DNA from: Cellvibrionaceae bacterium
GTDB taxonomy: Bacteria > Pseudomonadota > Gammaproteobacteria > Pseudomonadales > Cellvibrionaceae
DNA: 64,000 bases
Direction: 5' to 3'
NCBI GenBank assembly: GCA_021151825.1
Contig: JAGKWQ010000013.1
Coordinates: 38,265-102,264, forward strand
Part shown: positions 28,494 through 36,910 of the stretch, piece after piece
Layout: each line of letters starts with the position of its first letter
How positions within the stretch are numbered: position 1 is the first letter of the stretch
Position numbers and translations under genes: made by a program
Notes under the pieces: model-generated
Database searches by the model: none
Seen by the model: the letters and a program-made list of their open reading frames with translations, nothing else
What the model was told of the DNA's origin: nothing

Positions 28494-28580
28494 CCGGGCA
28501 TTACCGGCGCAAGGCAGGACAAGAACCTGGAGCGGTTTGGCGAGGAATTCCTCGCCGTTGTACACGAATTTGAGTATTGG
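28494..28580 (+). pseudogene. Relic of a recQ 3' end (HRDC domain tail)
   Basis: On the plus strand these bases read PGITGARQDKNLERFGEEFL..., close to the C-terminus of the intact RecQ at 30267 (ITGVGESKLKRFGEEFLAV). Over the 18 residues from NLERFG to EFEY, 13 are identical. No helicase core lies upstream, so this is a fragment of about 29 codons. It ends exactly where the halogenase stop begins and points towards the real recQ end, so the halogenase is bracketed by two inverted recQ tails. Confidence 0.75.
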
Positions 28581-30092
28581 TTAGCCCTTGGGCTTACCCC
28601 AAACATCTACCCGCGCCGGGCAATATTGCTCAAGGAACTCCTGATGGCCAGGCATGGTTGCCACGGCGTTTTTAACACCGCTTTTGAAGTTGTTGAGGAA
28701 TACTTGCAGGCGCTCATCGTCCATCACATCAGCGGCACCGTGGTAATGGCGTGGCATTACGCGTTGCCCCAATAACACATGCACCCAGGAATCCAACCGG
28801 AACAGCCCGCCGGTGTTGGGAATTACATGGCCCACATCCTTGAATAGCTGGATGCGATGCTTCAGGGATTCCGGTATCTCCATATTTTTGCAGTAGCGCC
28901 AGAAAGGCGTGTCTTGCCGCTCCGTGGTGTTGTAATGGAGCACGATAAAATCGCGGATTTCCTCAATTTCCTCCCGGGTTTCCTTGTTGAACTGGTCAAC
29001 CAGGGATTGATCTATGCCGTTAAACGGGAACAGTTGCAGCAGGCGAGCAGCGGTCGTCATGATGACGTGGATACTAGTGGCCTCAAGCGGCTCCACAAAA
29101 CCTGCCGCCAGGCCAATGGCCACGCAGTTCTTATTCCAGGCTTTGCGGCGGCGTCCGGTGCGAACTTTAACCGTCCAGGGATCGCGTGTTTTCTTACCAG
29201 GTACTGCAGCCAGTAACTGGCTGGTAGCTTCATCCACCGACATATAACGGCTGCAAAAAACATAGCCATTGCCAGAGCGATGCTGCAAAGGGATGTTCCA
29301 ACGCCAGCCGGCATCATGGGCGATGGCGCTGGTGTAGGGCTGTACCGGGCCGACATTCTCCGATTGCACGGCCACCGCCGTATCGCAAGGTAACCAATGG
29401 GACCAGTCTTCAAAACCGGTGTGCAGGGTTTGCTCAATGAGCAGCCCGCGAAAGCCTGTGCAGTCAATAAACAGATCACCTTCAATCACTTCACCGGAAG
29501 CCAGGGTCAGGGATTGGATATAACCTGAATCAGGATGCTGGTTAATGTGTTCTATCTTGCCTTCAACACGCTTGACGCCGTAGCCCTCGGATATCTTGCG
29601 CAAAAATTTTGCATAGAGGGCTGCATCTATGTGGTAGGCAAAGTTGAGTTTGGAATCGGGACGGGTGAAAAATTTGTTCTGATCGGCGGCCAACCACTCT
29701 ACACAGTATTCACCCAGCTCATCTTTAAGGCCCATTTGCTGGCTGCGCAGCCAGAAATGGTGAAATTCGCAGGTCCAGGACGGCTGGCCGGTAACACCGA
29801 AGGGATGTATGTACTTGTCACCTTTAAGGCCCCAGTTTTCAAACCAGATGGCCAGCTTGAAGGTGGCCGCCGTCTCACGCATGAACTCCTGCTCATCAAT
29901 ACCCATAATCTTATTAAAGGCGCGCATGGGCGGCACAGTGGATTCGCCCACGCCGATGGTGCCGATCTCTTCCGACTCAACCAGGGTGATATCGAGCACC
30001 TTGCCCAACTGACGGGACATCAGTGCTGCAGTTACCCAACCCGAAGTGCCGCCACCGGCAATGACAACCCGCTTGATCTTATTTGTATTCAT
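28581..30092 (-). CDS. Flavin-dependent tryptophan-halogenase family protein
   Basis: A 503-aa FAD-dependent enzyme. The FAD motif is VIAGGGTSGWVTAALMS; GVGESTVPPM is the conserved flavin region; the signature WRWNIPLQHR corresponds to the WxWxIP halogenase motif that keeps substrate out of the flavin site. The start at 30092 has GAGGAG close upstream. Such genes add chlorine or bromine to tryptophan or aromatic compounds, and in polysaccharide degraders many are of unknown substrate. A flavin reductase partner is not seen nearby. Codon use looks richer in G+C than its neighbours. It is bracketed by recQ sequences. Confidence 0.9.
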   Translation of the reverse strand: MNTNKIKRVVIAGGGTSGWVTAALMSRQLGKVLDITLVESEEIGTIGVGESTVPPMRAFNKIMGIDEQEFMRETAATFKLAIWFENWGLKGDKYIHPFGVTGQPSWTCEFHHFWLRSQQMGLKDELGEYCVEWLAADQNKFFTRPDSKLNFAYHIDAALYAKFLRKISEGYGVKRVEGKIEHINQHPDSGYIQSLTLASGEVIEGDLFIDCTGFRGLLIEQTLHTGFEDWSHWLPCDTAVAVQSENVGPVQPYTSAIAHDAGWRWNIPLQHRSGNGYVFCSRYMSVDEATSQLLAAVPGKKTRDPWTVKVRTGRRRKAWNKNCVAIGLAAGFVEPLEATSIHVIMTTAARLLQLFPFNGIDQSLVDQFNKETREEIEEIRDFIVLHYNTTERQDTPFWRYCKNMEIPESLKHRIQLFKDVGHVIPNTGGLFRLDSWVHVLLGQRVMPRHYHGAADVMDDERLQVFLNNFKSGVKNAVATMPGHQEFLEQYCPARVDVWGKPKG

Positions 30093-30266
30093 CGCTGCTC
30101 CTCTTTTTATTGTTTGCGTGGGGCCACGCAAGCCTTTGTTATGCCAGCAACCAAGTGGTATACCGGAAATCTAAAGGCGCGAATTCTAGGAGCAAAGAAA
30201 AAAGCGATTCAACAAACCTATGATCAGTTTAAACTATGGGCCTTAGGGGTCGCCGCAATAACCAGA

Positions 30267-32072
30267 TTACGCGCTGTATTCAGCCTCGCGCAATACCGCC
30301 AGAAACTCTTCACCAAAACGTTTTAATTTGCTTTCACCGACACCCGTGATATTGCGTAGTTGTTCCGGTGTGAGCGGGCGAAATTCCAGCATTTCGCGCA
30401 GCGTTGCATCGTGAAATATTACGTAAGGTGGAACACCTTGTTCTTCTGCCAAACGCTTACGACAAGCGCGCAAGGCATTCCAGAGTGATTGATCTTCTGC
30501 TTCAATCGCTTGGGATAAGTTAGCGCGACGCGGCGAACTGACCGCTAATTTAATATCGCGGCGCAGATTTATTTTTTCGTCACCGCGCAAATAAGGCCGA
30601 CAGGTTTCATTCAATAATAAACCACCAAAACCATCGCTATTCACATCCAGCAAACCACGTGCTACTAATTGGCGAAAAATAGATTTCCATTCATCCGCAC
30701 TTAATTGTTTTCCAATTCCATAAGTAGTTAATTTGTGATGATCGAAAGAAAGGATTTTTTCATTGTTGCTACCGCGCAACACATCGATTACGTGCCCGGC
30801 ACCAAAACGCTGACCAGTGCGATACACACAGGACAATGCCATTTGCACCGCCTCGGTTGCATCCCAGGTTTGCGGTGGTGTTAAACAGCAATCGCAATTA
30901 CCGCAAGCTTGTGTAGGGTTATCGCCAAAATAGCGCAACAAACTCATGCGACGACAAGAGGTAATTTCGCACAACCCCAGCATTGCATTTAACCGTTGTT
31001 GTTCGTTGCGTTTGAATTCTTCGTTGCCTTCACTCTGCGCCATCATCTGCCGCAGCTTTACTACATCCTCTAATCCATACAGCAACAACGTGGTTGCCGG
31101 TTCACCATCGCGACCAGCGCGACCGGTTTCCTGATAATAAGCTTCAATGCTTTTTGGCAAATCCAGGTGCGCAACAAAACGCACATCGGGTTTATCAATG
31201 CCCATCCCGAAAGCGATAGTCGCCACCATAATAATATTGTCTTCGCGCAGGAAACGTTCCTGGTGCTGCTGGCGTATGTTCGCTGCCAAACCGGCGTGAT
31301 ACGGCAACGCATTAAACCCTTCACTGCGCAGCCAGTCGGCAATTTGTTCCACTTTATTGCGCGACAAACAATAAACAATTCCCGAGTTTCCCGCGTGCTC
31401 TTCGCGCAAAAAACGCATCAATTGGATTTTAGGATTATTTTTTTGCGCAATGCGGTACTGGATATTGGGTCGATCAAAACCGCTGATAAATTGTTGCGCA
31501 TTTTGCAATTGCAAACGCGCGACGATTTCATCGCGCGTGCGCAAATCTGCAGTGGCTGTTAACGCAATACGTGGTACTTGCGGAAATTCGCGATGCAATA
31601 AATCCAGTTTTAAATAATCGGCGCGAAAATCGTGACCCCATTGCGATACACAATGAGCTTCATCAATAGCAAACAGGGAAATGGTTAACGAATGCAATAA
31701 TTCGATGGTGCGCGGCTGGATCAAACGCTCAGGCGCGATATAAAGCAAATCCAGTTCGCCCCGTTGCAACGCCGATTCCGTTTGCCACCACTCTTGCGAT
31801 GACAGCGTCGAATTTAAAAACCCGGCCCTCACCCCCAATTCGCGCAATGCACTGACCTGGTCTTGCATTAACGCAATCAAAGGCGAAATGACAATGGCAA
31901 CGCCCTCGCGTACCAATGCGGGAATTTGATAACACAGCGATTTTCCGCCGCCGGTTGGCATCAATACCAAAACGTCATCGCCCGCAACCAATGCATCGAT
32001 CACCGCTGCCTGCGGGCCGCGGAACTCGTGATAGCCGAAAATGGAATTCAAAATTGCTAAAGGGGTATTCAT
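30267..32072 (-). CDS. recQ: ATP-dependent DNA helicase RecQ
   Basis: About 601 aa, the full RecQ length. Walker A LMPTGGGKSLCYQ, DEAH box AIDEAHCVSQWGHDFR, helicase motif VI region QETGRAGRDG, a Zn-binding RQC domain (CRRMSLLRYFG...CGNCDCC) and a C-terminal HRDC domain. It unwinds DNA in recombination and fork repair. The start at 32072 is chosen; an ATG at 32084 would abut its ribosome site. The gene stands alone on its strand; the halogenase lies downstream. Confidence 0.95.
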   Translation of the reverse strand: MNTPLAILNSIFGYHEFRGPQAAVIDALVAGDDVLVLMPTGGGKSLCYQIPALVREGVAIVISPLIALMQDQVSALRELGVRAGFLNSTLSSQEWWQTESALQRGELDLLYIAPERLIQPRTIELLHSLTISLFAIDEAHCVSQWGHDFRADYLKLDLLHREFPQVPRIALTATADLRTRDEIVARLQLQNAQQFISGFDRPNIQYRIAQKNNPKIQLMRFLREEHAGNSGIVYCLSRNKVEQIADWLRSEGFNALPYHAGLAANIRQQHQERFLREDNIIMVATIAFGMGIDKPDVRFVAHLDLPKSIEAYYQETGRAGRDGEPATTLLLYGLEDVVKLRQMMAQSEGNEEFKRNEQQRLNAMLGLCEITSCRRMSLLRYFGDNPTQACGNCDCCLTPPQTWDATEAVQMALSCVYRTGQRFGAGHVIDVLRGSNNEKILSFDHHKLTTYGIGKQLSADEWKSIFRQLVARGLLDVNSDGFGGLLLNETCRPYLRGDEKINLRRDIKLAVSSPRRANLSQAIEAEDQSLWNALRACRKRLAEEQGVPPYVIFHDATLREMLEFRPLTPEQLRNITGVGESKLKRFGEEFLAVLREAEYSA

Positions 32073-32375
32073 GGTTTCACTCATCCTTGTATGACAGCAC
32101 GCGAGTACTGCCTCGGGAAACACTTGATACTAATTATTCCTGATACTAACTGAATGTGCATCGCCAACCTTTATCGAGCGGATGAATAGATTCATCGAAG
32201 CAGCAATTTTTCAGCAAAATGATGAATATATCCATCATTTTTATTGGCTTTACAACGCAAGTGACCAGGTAACAGGTAAACAGGCGATTGGGTAACCGGC
32301 AAGAAAGGTACGACCGCAAATGAATTGGCCGCACCAAGGGTTGGTTTTAGGAGCTATTATCGTGAAGATAGGCTG

Positions 32376-33389
32376 TTAAGGTCTCAGAGTTTTGTTAAGA
32401 AAAGCGATGATATCTTCAACGGGCCAGCGCGCATCGTTCTCAAAACAACTGCCCGACCAATTACAACCATTATCCAGATACGCATGGTCTTTACCGGGAT
32501 AAACCTTGTATTCCACCGGCTGTTTGCCCGCCTTCAGCAAATCCACATAACGTTGCGCCGATGCCGGCGGCGTGGTTTTATCCTTGCTGCCAACATGCAC
32601 AAATTGCGGCGGCAATTTGTATTCACTGGCTTTAGGGACAAAATAAATTGGCGATACTGCTTTGTAGTAATCCGGATTATCTTTAACGTTGATCTTGTCA
32701 CCAAATAATCCGCGCGGCAGGGATTTGGCGAACAGCCAGAAACCATTGGAAATGGTTTCAAATCCATCCAGTGCCGCACCATGGATATCAAACGCGCCGT
32801 AACTGATAACCGCCGCCTGGACTTTCAAGCCATCAGCCTTCGCAATTTGCTCGGCAGTTTTCCCCGCCGGTAAATAACTGGGATTAAAACCGAGACTCGG
32901 GCCGGCAAAACCATCGCTTTCCAATTGACGGCCGCGGGTAAGAATCATGGCGGCGAGATGACCGCCGGCACTATCACCAGTGACAGCTACACGGTTAGGG
33001 TCGCCCTGATATTTTGCAATATTTTCTTTTACCCACAACAAACCGCCAAAAACATCTTCGACAATTTGATTCATTTTGACTGAATTATCCTGATCCACCA
33101 GCAACCGATAATTCATATTGGCCACCACAAATTCGCCATCGTGCGCGATAGTCGTTGCCAGATCATTCATGATCGAATTGTTGTTCACCAGCCAGCCGCC
33201 ACCGTGATAAATCACTAACACCGGATAGGATTTCTTGCCGGTTTTCGGAACATATATATCCAGGGTAAGCGGAAAATTATCGGGGGCTGCAAATTGGATT
33301 GATTTGTGAACGGTGACTTCGCCCGCATTCACAGACAGGGAGAAGAACCCCATTAAAAATAGAATGAACCAACGAATGGAGCTACTCAT
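32376..33389 (-). CDS. Exported alpha/beta-hydrolase (HSL/BD-FAE-like esterase)
   Basis: A 337-aa protein starting at 33389 (GAGGCAAGC upstream) with signal peptide IRWFILFLMGFFSLSVNA. The oxyanion motif is YHGGGWLVNN; the nucleophile Ser lies in TGDSAGGHLA; Asp in GSKDKTTPP and His in PGKDHAYLD complete the triad. This is the pattern of hormone-sensitive-lipase or feruloyl/acetyl esterases that de-esterify plant cell-wall polysaccharides. A Cys pair near the C-terminus (CNWSGSC) may form a disulphide. It is monocistronic. Confidence 0.88.
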   Translation of the reverse strand: MSSSIRWFILFLMGFFSLSVNAGEVTVHKSIQFAAPDNFPLTLDIYVPKTGKKSYPVLVIYHGGGWLVNNNSIMNDLATTIAHDGEFVVANMNYRLLVDQDNSVKMNQIVEDVFGGLLWVKENIAKYQGDPNRVAVTGDSAGGHLAAMILTRGRQLESDGFAGPSLGFNPSYLPAGKTAEQIAKADGLKVQAAVISYGAFDIHGAALDGFETISNGFWLFAKSLPRGLFGDKINVKDNPDYYKAVSPIYFVPKASEYKLPPQFVHVGSKDKTTPPASAQRYVDLLKAGKQPVEYKVYPGKDHAYLDNGCNWSGSCFENDARWPVEDIIAFLNKTLRP

Positions 33390-33520
33390 GCTTGCCTCTC
33401 TGCAGTGCAATTATTGTTAACGTGCGATTAACAGCTTAGGCAAGCATAGACGTGAATAAGTGCCACGAAAAGTGATAAGCGTCAGTAATAAATATCCGCT
33501 TTTTTGCAGATATTTTATGG

Positions 33521-33955
33521 TTATTGCCAGCGGTGATTATGTTGTTGACGTTGGTCGACGCGCTGGTTGCGCCGATCCAGTTCGCGGTTCTGTTCATCAA
33601 AAGCACGATTCATCCGGTCGCGTTCGCGATTAACTCTGTCGCGCTCCCGGTTCAATGCATCGCGTTTTTGATTGGCAATACGCGAAATTTCCTGGTGGTC
33701 ATTGCGACGTTGGTGCTGGTGGTTTTGCCATTGATCAATCTCGCGATTTTCCTCATCCAGATCACGCATCATCTCATCAAACTCGCGATGCATTTCCTGG
33801 CGTTCACGATTCAATTCTTCGCGCTCGTATTGGATCTCCGCGCGCTCATCGTTGTGCCAGTGGCGCTCGCGTGCATCAACAGTGCCCGCTTGCATAAACA
33901 CCAACACGAATAAACTACCCATCAATCTACCCATCGATGACAACGATTTTTTCAT
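33521..33955 (-). CDS. Exported Arg/Glu/Asp-rich heptad-repeat protein
   Basis: A 144-aa protein with a signal peptide (LMGSLFVLVFMQAGTVDA) and GGAG 7 nt before the ATG. The mature part is nearly all Arg, Glu, Asp, Asn, Gln and His, with a clear seven-residue period (NRERDRV NRERDRM NRAFDEQ NRELDRR), predicting a highly charged periplasmic coiled coil. It is not a family I recognise. Composition bias makes homology claims unsafe. Confidence 0.7.
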   Translation of the reverse strand: MKKSLSSMGRLMGSLFVLVFMQAGTVDARERHWHNDERAEIQYEREELNRERQEMHREFDEMMRDLDEENREIDQWQNHQHQRRNDHQEISRIANQKRDALNRERDRVNRERDRMNRAFDEQNRELDRRNQRVDQRQQHNHRWQ

Positions 33956-34125
33956 GATTATTCTCCGACGTTTTTTGGCAGGCTAGGGCGATGGGGCTGA
34001 ATGAAAACTGAAAAATTTCATCACGTGTACCGTAATTTCCAGACTGTGAAATACTCGACAATCGCCTTTTGCACTATCAACCAATTTCCATTAGCAATGG
34101 TATAAAACACGCCGAACGATTATAT

Positions 34126-34179
34126 TTAACCAAATGGTTGACAATTATTTTATTCAGGAGAATACTTAACCACATGGTA
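34126..34179 (+). promoter_or_regulatory. Two operator-like sites of the ArsR regulator
   Basis: TTAACCAAATGGT begins at 34126 and TTAACCACATGGT at 34166, exactly 40 bp apart (about four helical turns). Each contains the palindromic half-sites AACCA and TGGT(T). The second covers the ATG of the ArsR-family gene. This layout suits autorepression. Confidence 0.65.
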
Positions 34180-34518
34180 AACAATCAAAACGAACAGCTC
34201 GATGCCGTCTTCCATGCCCTGGCTGATCCAACCCGCAGGGCGATGATCGCGCGCCTGGCACAAGCACCGTGCGGAATTACCGAGCTGGCGGCACCGTTTG
34301 ATATGACCCTCGCGGCAATCTCCAAGCACATCAAAGTGCTGGAAGGTGCAGGTCTGGTGGTACGCAATATCCAGGGCCGCAACCACACTTGCCAGTTGGA
34401 TACCCGCCCCATGCTGGGCGGTATTGAATGGTTGCGCCACTACGAACAATTCTGGAATCAACGGCTGGATGCACTAACCGCAGCGCTACTGGCAGACGAC
34501 AAAGCCAGCAGCAATTAA
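34174..34518 (+). CDS. ArsR-family (SmtB-like) winged-helix repressor
   Basis: A 114-aa regulator starting at 34174; CAGGAG is upstream. The HTH reads LDAVFHALADPTRRAMIARLAQ...ITELAAPFDMTLAAISKHIKVLEGAGLV. It has no cysteine metal sites in the usual alpha-3 position. It belongs to the subgroup paired with AHSA1 proteins, in which the neighbour is the target or effector partner. The SRPBCC gene follows 71 bp downstream. Operator-like repeats overlap its start. Confidence 0.92.
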   Translation: MVNNQNEQLDAVFHALADPTRRAMIARLAQAPCGITELAAPFDMTLAAISKHIKVLEGAGLVVRNIQGRNHTCQLDTRPMLGGIEWLRHYEQFWNQRLDALTAALLADDKASSN

Positions 34519-34589
34519 TACGGGCGACTTACCCATTCATTGAGTCAGCCCATCACCACACATTGGCCTCGCGCCAAAGGAGTTTGACG

Positions 34590-35126
34590 ATGAATGACTA
34601 CGGTGTATTAACCGCGCCCGATACCTTGCGCATCGAGCGCTTGCTGCCCGGCCCGATTGAACGGGTCTGGCAATACCTGACCGATTCCGATAAACGCGCC
34701 ACCTGGCTCGCCGCCGGCAACGTCGAACAGCGGGTGGGCGGTAAAGTCGACCACACATTCCGCAATTCGGAACTCAGCCCGGAACAGGATATCCCCCCGC
34801 CCAAATATTCCAGTTGCGCGGGCGATGTTCCCATGCTCGGCGAAGTAACCGCGTGCGAGCCATTGCGTTTACTCAGCTACATCTGGAATAAAGGATCCGA
34901 CGTAGAATCGGAAGTGAGTTTCGAATTGGTCGCGCAACAAGACAGCGTAAAACTCACCGTCACCCATCGCCGTCTGACCAACGCGGAGGAGCGCCTCAGC
35001 GTCGCTGGTGGCTGGCATACCCACCTCAATATTCTGCGCGACCGCCTGGAAGGAAAAACGCCGGAAGGATTCTGGAAAGTCCACACACGGTTGGAACAAG
35101 AATATGCGGAGCGTTTGGCGAGTTAA
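34590..35126 (+). CDS. AHSA1/SRPBCC family protein
   Basis: A 178-aa protein of the START-like Aha1 fold, starting at 34590 (AAAGGAG 7 nt upstream). Typical pieces are LRIERLLPGPIERVWQYLTDSDKRATWLA and LTNAEERLSVAGGWHTHLNILRDRLEG. This fold makes a hydrophobic ligand pocket. It forms a two-gene unit with the ArsR regulator and ends in a strong terminator. The ligand is unknown. Confidence 0.9.
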   Translation: MNDYGVLTAPDTLRIERLLPGPIERVWQYLTDSDKRATWLAAGNVEQRVGGKVDHTFRNSELSPEQDIPPPKYSSCAGDVPMLGEVTACEPLRLLSYIWNKGSDVESEVSFELVAQQDSVKLTVTHRRLTNAEERLSVAGGWHTHLNILRDRLEGKTPEGFWKVHTRLEQEYAERLAS

Positions 35127-35148
35127 GTATTTCAATCAATAAAAAATT

Positions 35149-35186
35149 AAAATCCTGATTCGAGGTAAATCGAGTCAGGATTTTTT
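35149..35186 (+). terminator. Intrinsic terminator of the ArsR-AHSA1 unit
   Basis: A 15-bp stem with one G-U pair (35149-35163 with 35170-35184), a 6-nt loop GGTAAA and a following T-run. Confidence 0.88.
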
Positions 35187-35391
35187 ATTGCTGTAATCTG
35201 CAAAGTTGTAATTTGGAAAATAGTATTGAATTAATTCGTCGATTTTCTTTTCATCTGGCACGTTAACCACGCAGATCTATAGGACACATTTTTTACAGCG
35301 TTTTTAACCTCTTGAAAACGCATCCTCTTTTTTGCGCTGGTGTAAATCCTGCTTACTTCTTTTCCCCACTCCGGAGCAAAGGGAATATGGC

Positions 35392-35736
35392 ATGAAATTC
35401 TTTCGCTATCTCTTCAGCGTTTTTAGCATTTTCATCTCCAGCTATACCAGCGCCAATGTTGTCACTAATGTGCACGAGTTCGCTCATGTCAACGAAGCAC
35501 GCTACCACGGATATGCGACTGATGCTGACTGGGTAAAAAATATCGGTGGTTTTGATGACGAAAACATCCTACCCATTGCAATTACTCTCTACGATTTGCC
35601 CGGAATTTGGCTCGGAAAAATAACGTTTGTTTTCGAAATTATACCCAGCCCCACTGCAGTCACAGAATCCGCACCCTTTTCACTAATTACCATCGGATGC
35701 TTAGCATTGGCATTTGCGCGCTATCGAAACAATTAA
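35392..35736 (+). CDS. Short exported protein, decayed paralogue of the PEP-CTERM gene downstream
   Basis: A 114-aa protein with a signal peptide (FFRYLFSVFSIFISSYTSA) and a C-terminal hydrophobic helix plus basic tail (LITIGCLALAFARYRNN). The central DADWVKNIGGFDDENI and PGIWLGKITFVFEIIPSP align with IEDWVERGFFDEDGI and PAVWFGNVTVSGEFLPGP of the next gene, but the middle is about 60 residues shorter and the PEP motif has become TESAP. It looks like a shrunken PEP-CTERM substrate. Its function is unknown. Confidence 0.65.
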   Translation: MKFFRYLFSVFSIFISSYTSANVVTNVHEFAHVNEARYHGYATDADWVKNIGGFDDENILPIAITLYDLPGIWLGKITFVFEIIPSPTAVTESAPFSLITIGCLALAFARYRNN

Positions 35737-35783
35737 TTCGCAAAAAATATTCAATGAATTACAGAAAATTAAAGGTATCACTC

Positions 35784-36299
35784 ATGAAATGTTTCCATTT
35801 TATTGCCAGCGTTTTTTTATTTGCTATTTCTATTTGTGCGAATGCAGTCATCATCAATGACGTAAGAACCATTGATGCCATTTACGGTAGCGGTGAAAAT
35901 ATCCGATTGGAATTTAACCTTGCTGATTATGGCTTTGCAGAAAGCAGAGATAGAATTATCGGCTCACCCACACTCACCATTGAAATGCGCGATACCGAAT
36001 ATCGCCCCGATAAAGATTATTTGGAACAACCATTCCTGATGATCTTTATTGACTTTGCTCGCTATCACACCCGTGTCGGAATCGAGGATTGGGTTGAGCG
36101 CGGATTTTTTGATGAAGACGGCATCATGCGAGTTTCAATTAATGTTGTGGAGCCGCCTGCCGTGTGGTTCGGCAATGTCACGGTGAGCGGCGAATTCCTG
36201 CCTGGCCCTTCTTCCGTTCCGGAGCCCGCATCGCTGATGTTATTGGGTATTGGCTTGATAGGTATGGGATTCAGACGATACATATTACGTAACAAATAA
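35784..36299 (+). CDS. Exported PEP-CTERM sorting-domain protein
   Basis: A 171-aa protein starting at 35784 (AAAGG 8 nt before); an ATG at 35754 is possible. It has a signal peptide (FHFIASVFLFAISICANA) and ends with a canonical PEP-CTERM signal: VPEPASLMLLGIGLIG, then GFRRY and a basic tail, processed by an exosortase in the inner membrane. No exosortase gene lies in the window. The mature part is beta-rich with no recognised domain. It is a tandem paralogue of the shorter gene upstream. Confidence 0.82.
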   Translation: MKCFHFIASVFLFAISICANAVIINDVRTIDAIYGSGENIRLEFNLADYGFAESRDRIIGSPTLTIEMRDTEYRPDKDYLEQPFLMIFIDFARYHTRVGIEDWVERGFFDEDGIMRVSINVVEPPAVWFGNVTVSGEFLPGPSSVPEPASLMLLGIGLIGMGFRRYILRNK

Positions 36300-36323
36300 A
36301 GTTGCATAACCAAAACGATTACA

Positions 36324-36364
36324 ATACCATCTCACGAAACATTAATTGTTACGAGAAATGGTAT
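36324..36364 (+). promoter_or_regulatory. Palindromic operator overlapping the Rrf2 start codon
   Basis: ATACCAT (36324-36330) and ATGGTAT (36358-36364) are perfect inverted ends of a 41-bp imperfect palindrome whose 16-bp arms differ at only about three positions. The right end includes the first two bases of the ATG at 36363, suiting autorepression by the Rrf2 protein. Confidence 0.65.
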
Positions 36365-36854
36365 GAAACGAGATTCCCGATTATCAGGCGTACTCCACGT
36401 CCTCCTGCATATGGCCGAAGCCGGTACTCCCATGACCTCGGATGCCCTGGCCAAAATGATGAAAACCAATCCCGTTGTGATTCGCCGAGTGTTGGCCGGT
36501 TTGCGCGAGCACCAACTTGTGTGTTCGGAGAAAGGTCACGGCGGCGGCTGGAAGCTCTGCCGCGATCTGGCAACCATCACCCTCCACGATATTTACCTCG
36601 CCCTGGATGAACCCACCTTGCTCGCCATGGGCAACCGCACCGAAGCGCCAGGCTGTCTGGTCGAGGAAGCCGTAAACAACGCCCTCAACCAGGCCTTTCA
36701 GGACGCCGAAGCCTTGTTACTCACCCGTTTTCGCGCGGTAACGCTCGCCCAACTCAGCCACGATTTCCACCAGCGCATGCAAGCGCGTGGTTTCTCCGGC
36801 TCCCATGAACACTCGATTTTTTCCGACAACGATTCAAATTCTGCTGAAGACTAA
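36363..36854 (+). CDS. Rrf2-family transcriptional regulator
   Basis: A 163-aa winged-helix regulator: SGVLHVLLHMAEAG, TSDALAKMMKTNPVVIRRVLAGL and the wing GHGGGWKL are typical of Rrf2. The three clustered Cys that bind an iron-sulphur cluster in IscR are not present; there are isolated Cys at CSEKG, LCRDL and GCLVE only. It precedes a thioredoxin-reductase-like gene by 56 bp, a common pairing in redox-responsive Rrf2 regulators. Confidence 0.9.
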   Translation: MKRDSRLSGVLHVLLHMAEAGTPMTSDALAKMMKTNPVVIRRVLAGLREHQLVCSEKGHGGGWKLCRDLATITLHDIYLALDEPTLLAMGNRTEAPGCLVEEAVNNALNQAFQDAEALLLTRFRAVTLAQLSHDFHQRMQARGFSGSHEHSIFSDNDSNSAED

Positions 36855-36910
36855 TTGCTGCGGGCTATTCATTTTTTAACGACTGATTTCCAAACAAAAA
36901 AGGTGAGTTT

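Noticed and set aside
28467..28775. A plus-strand open frame over the end of the halogenase
   Set aside because: Only its first 38 residues look real (a recQ relic); the rest is antisense to the halogenase.
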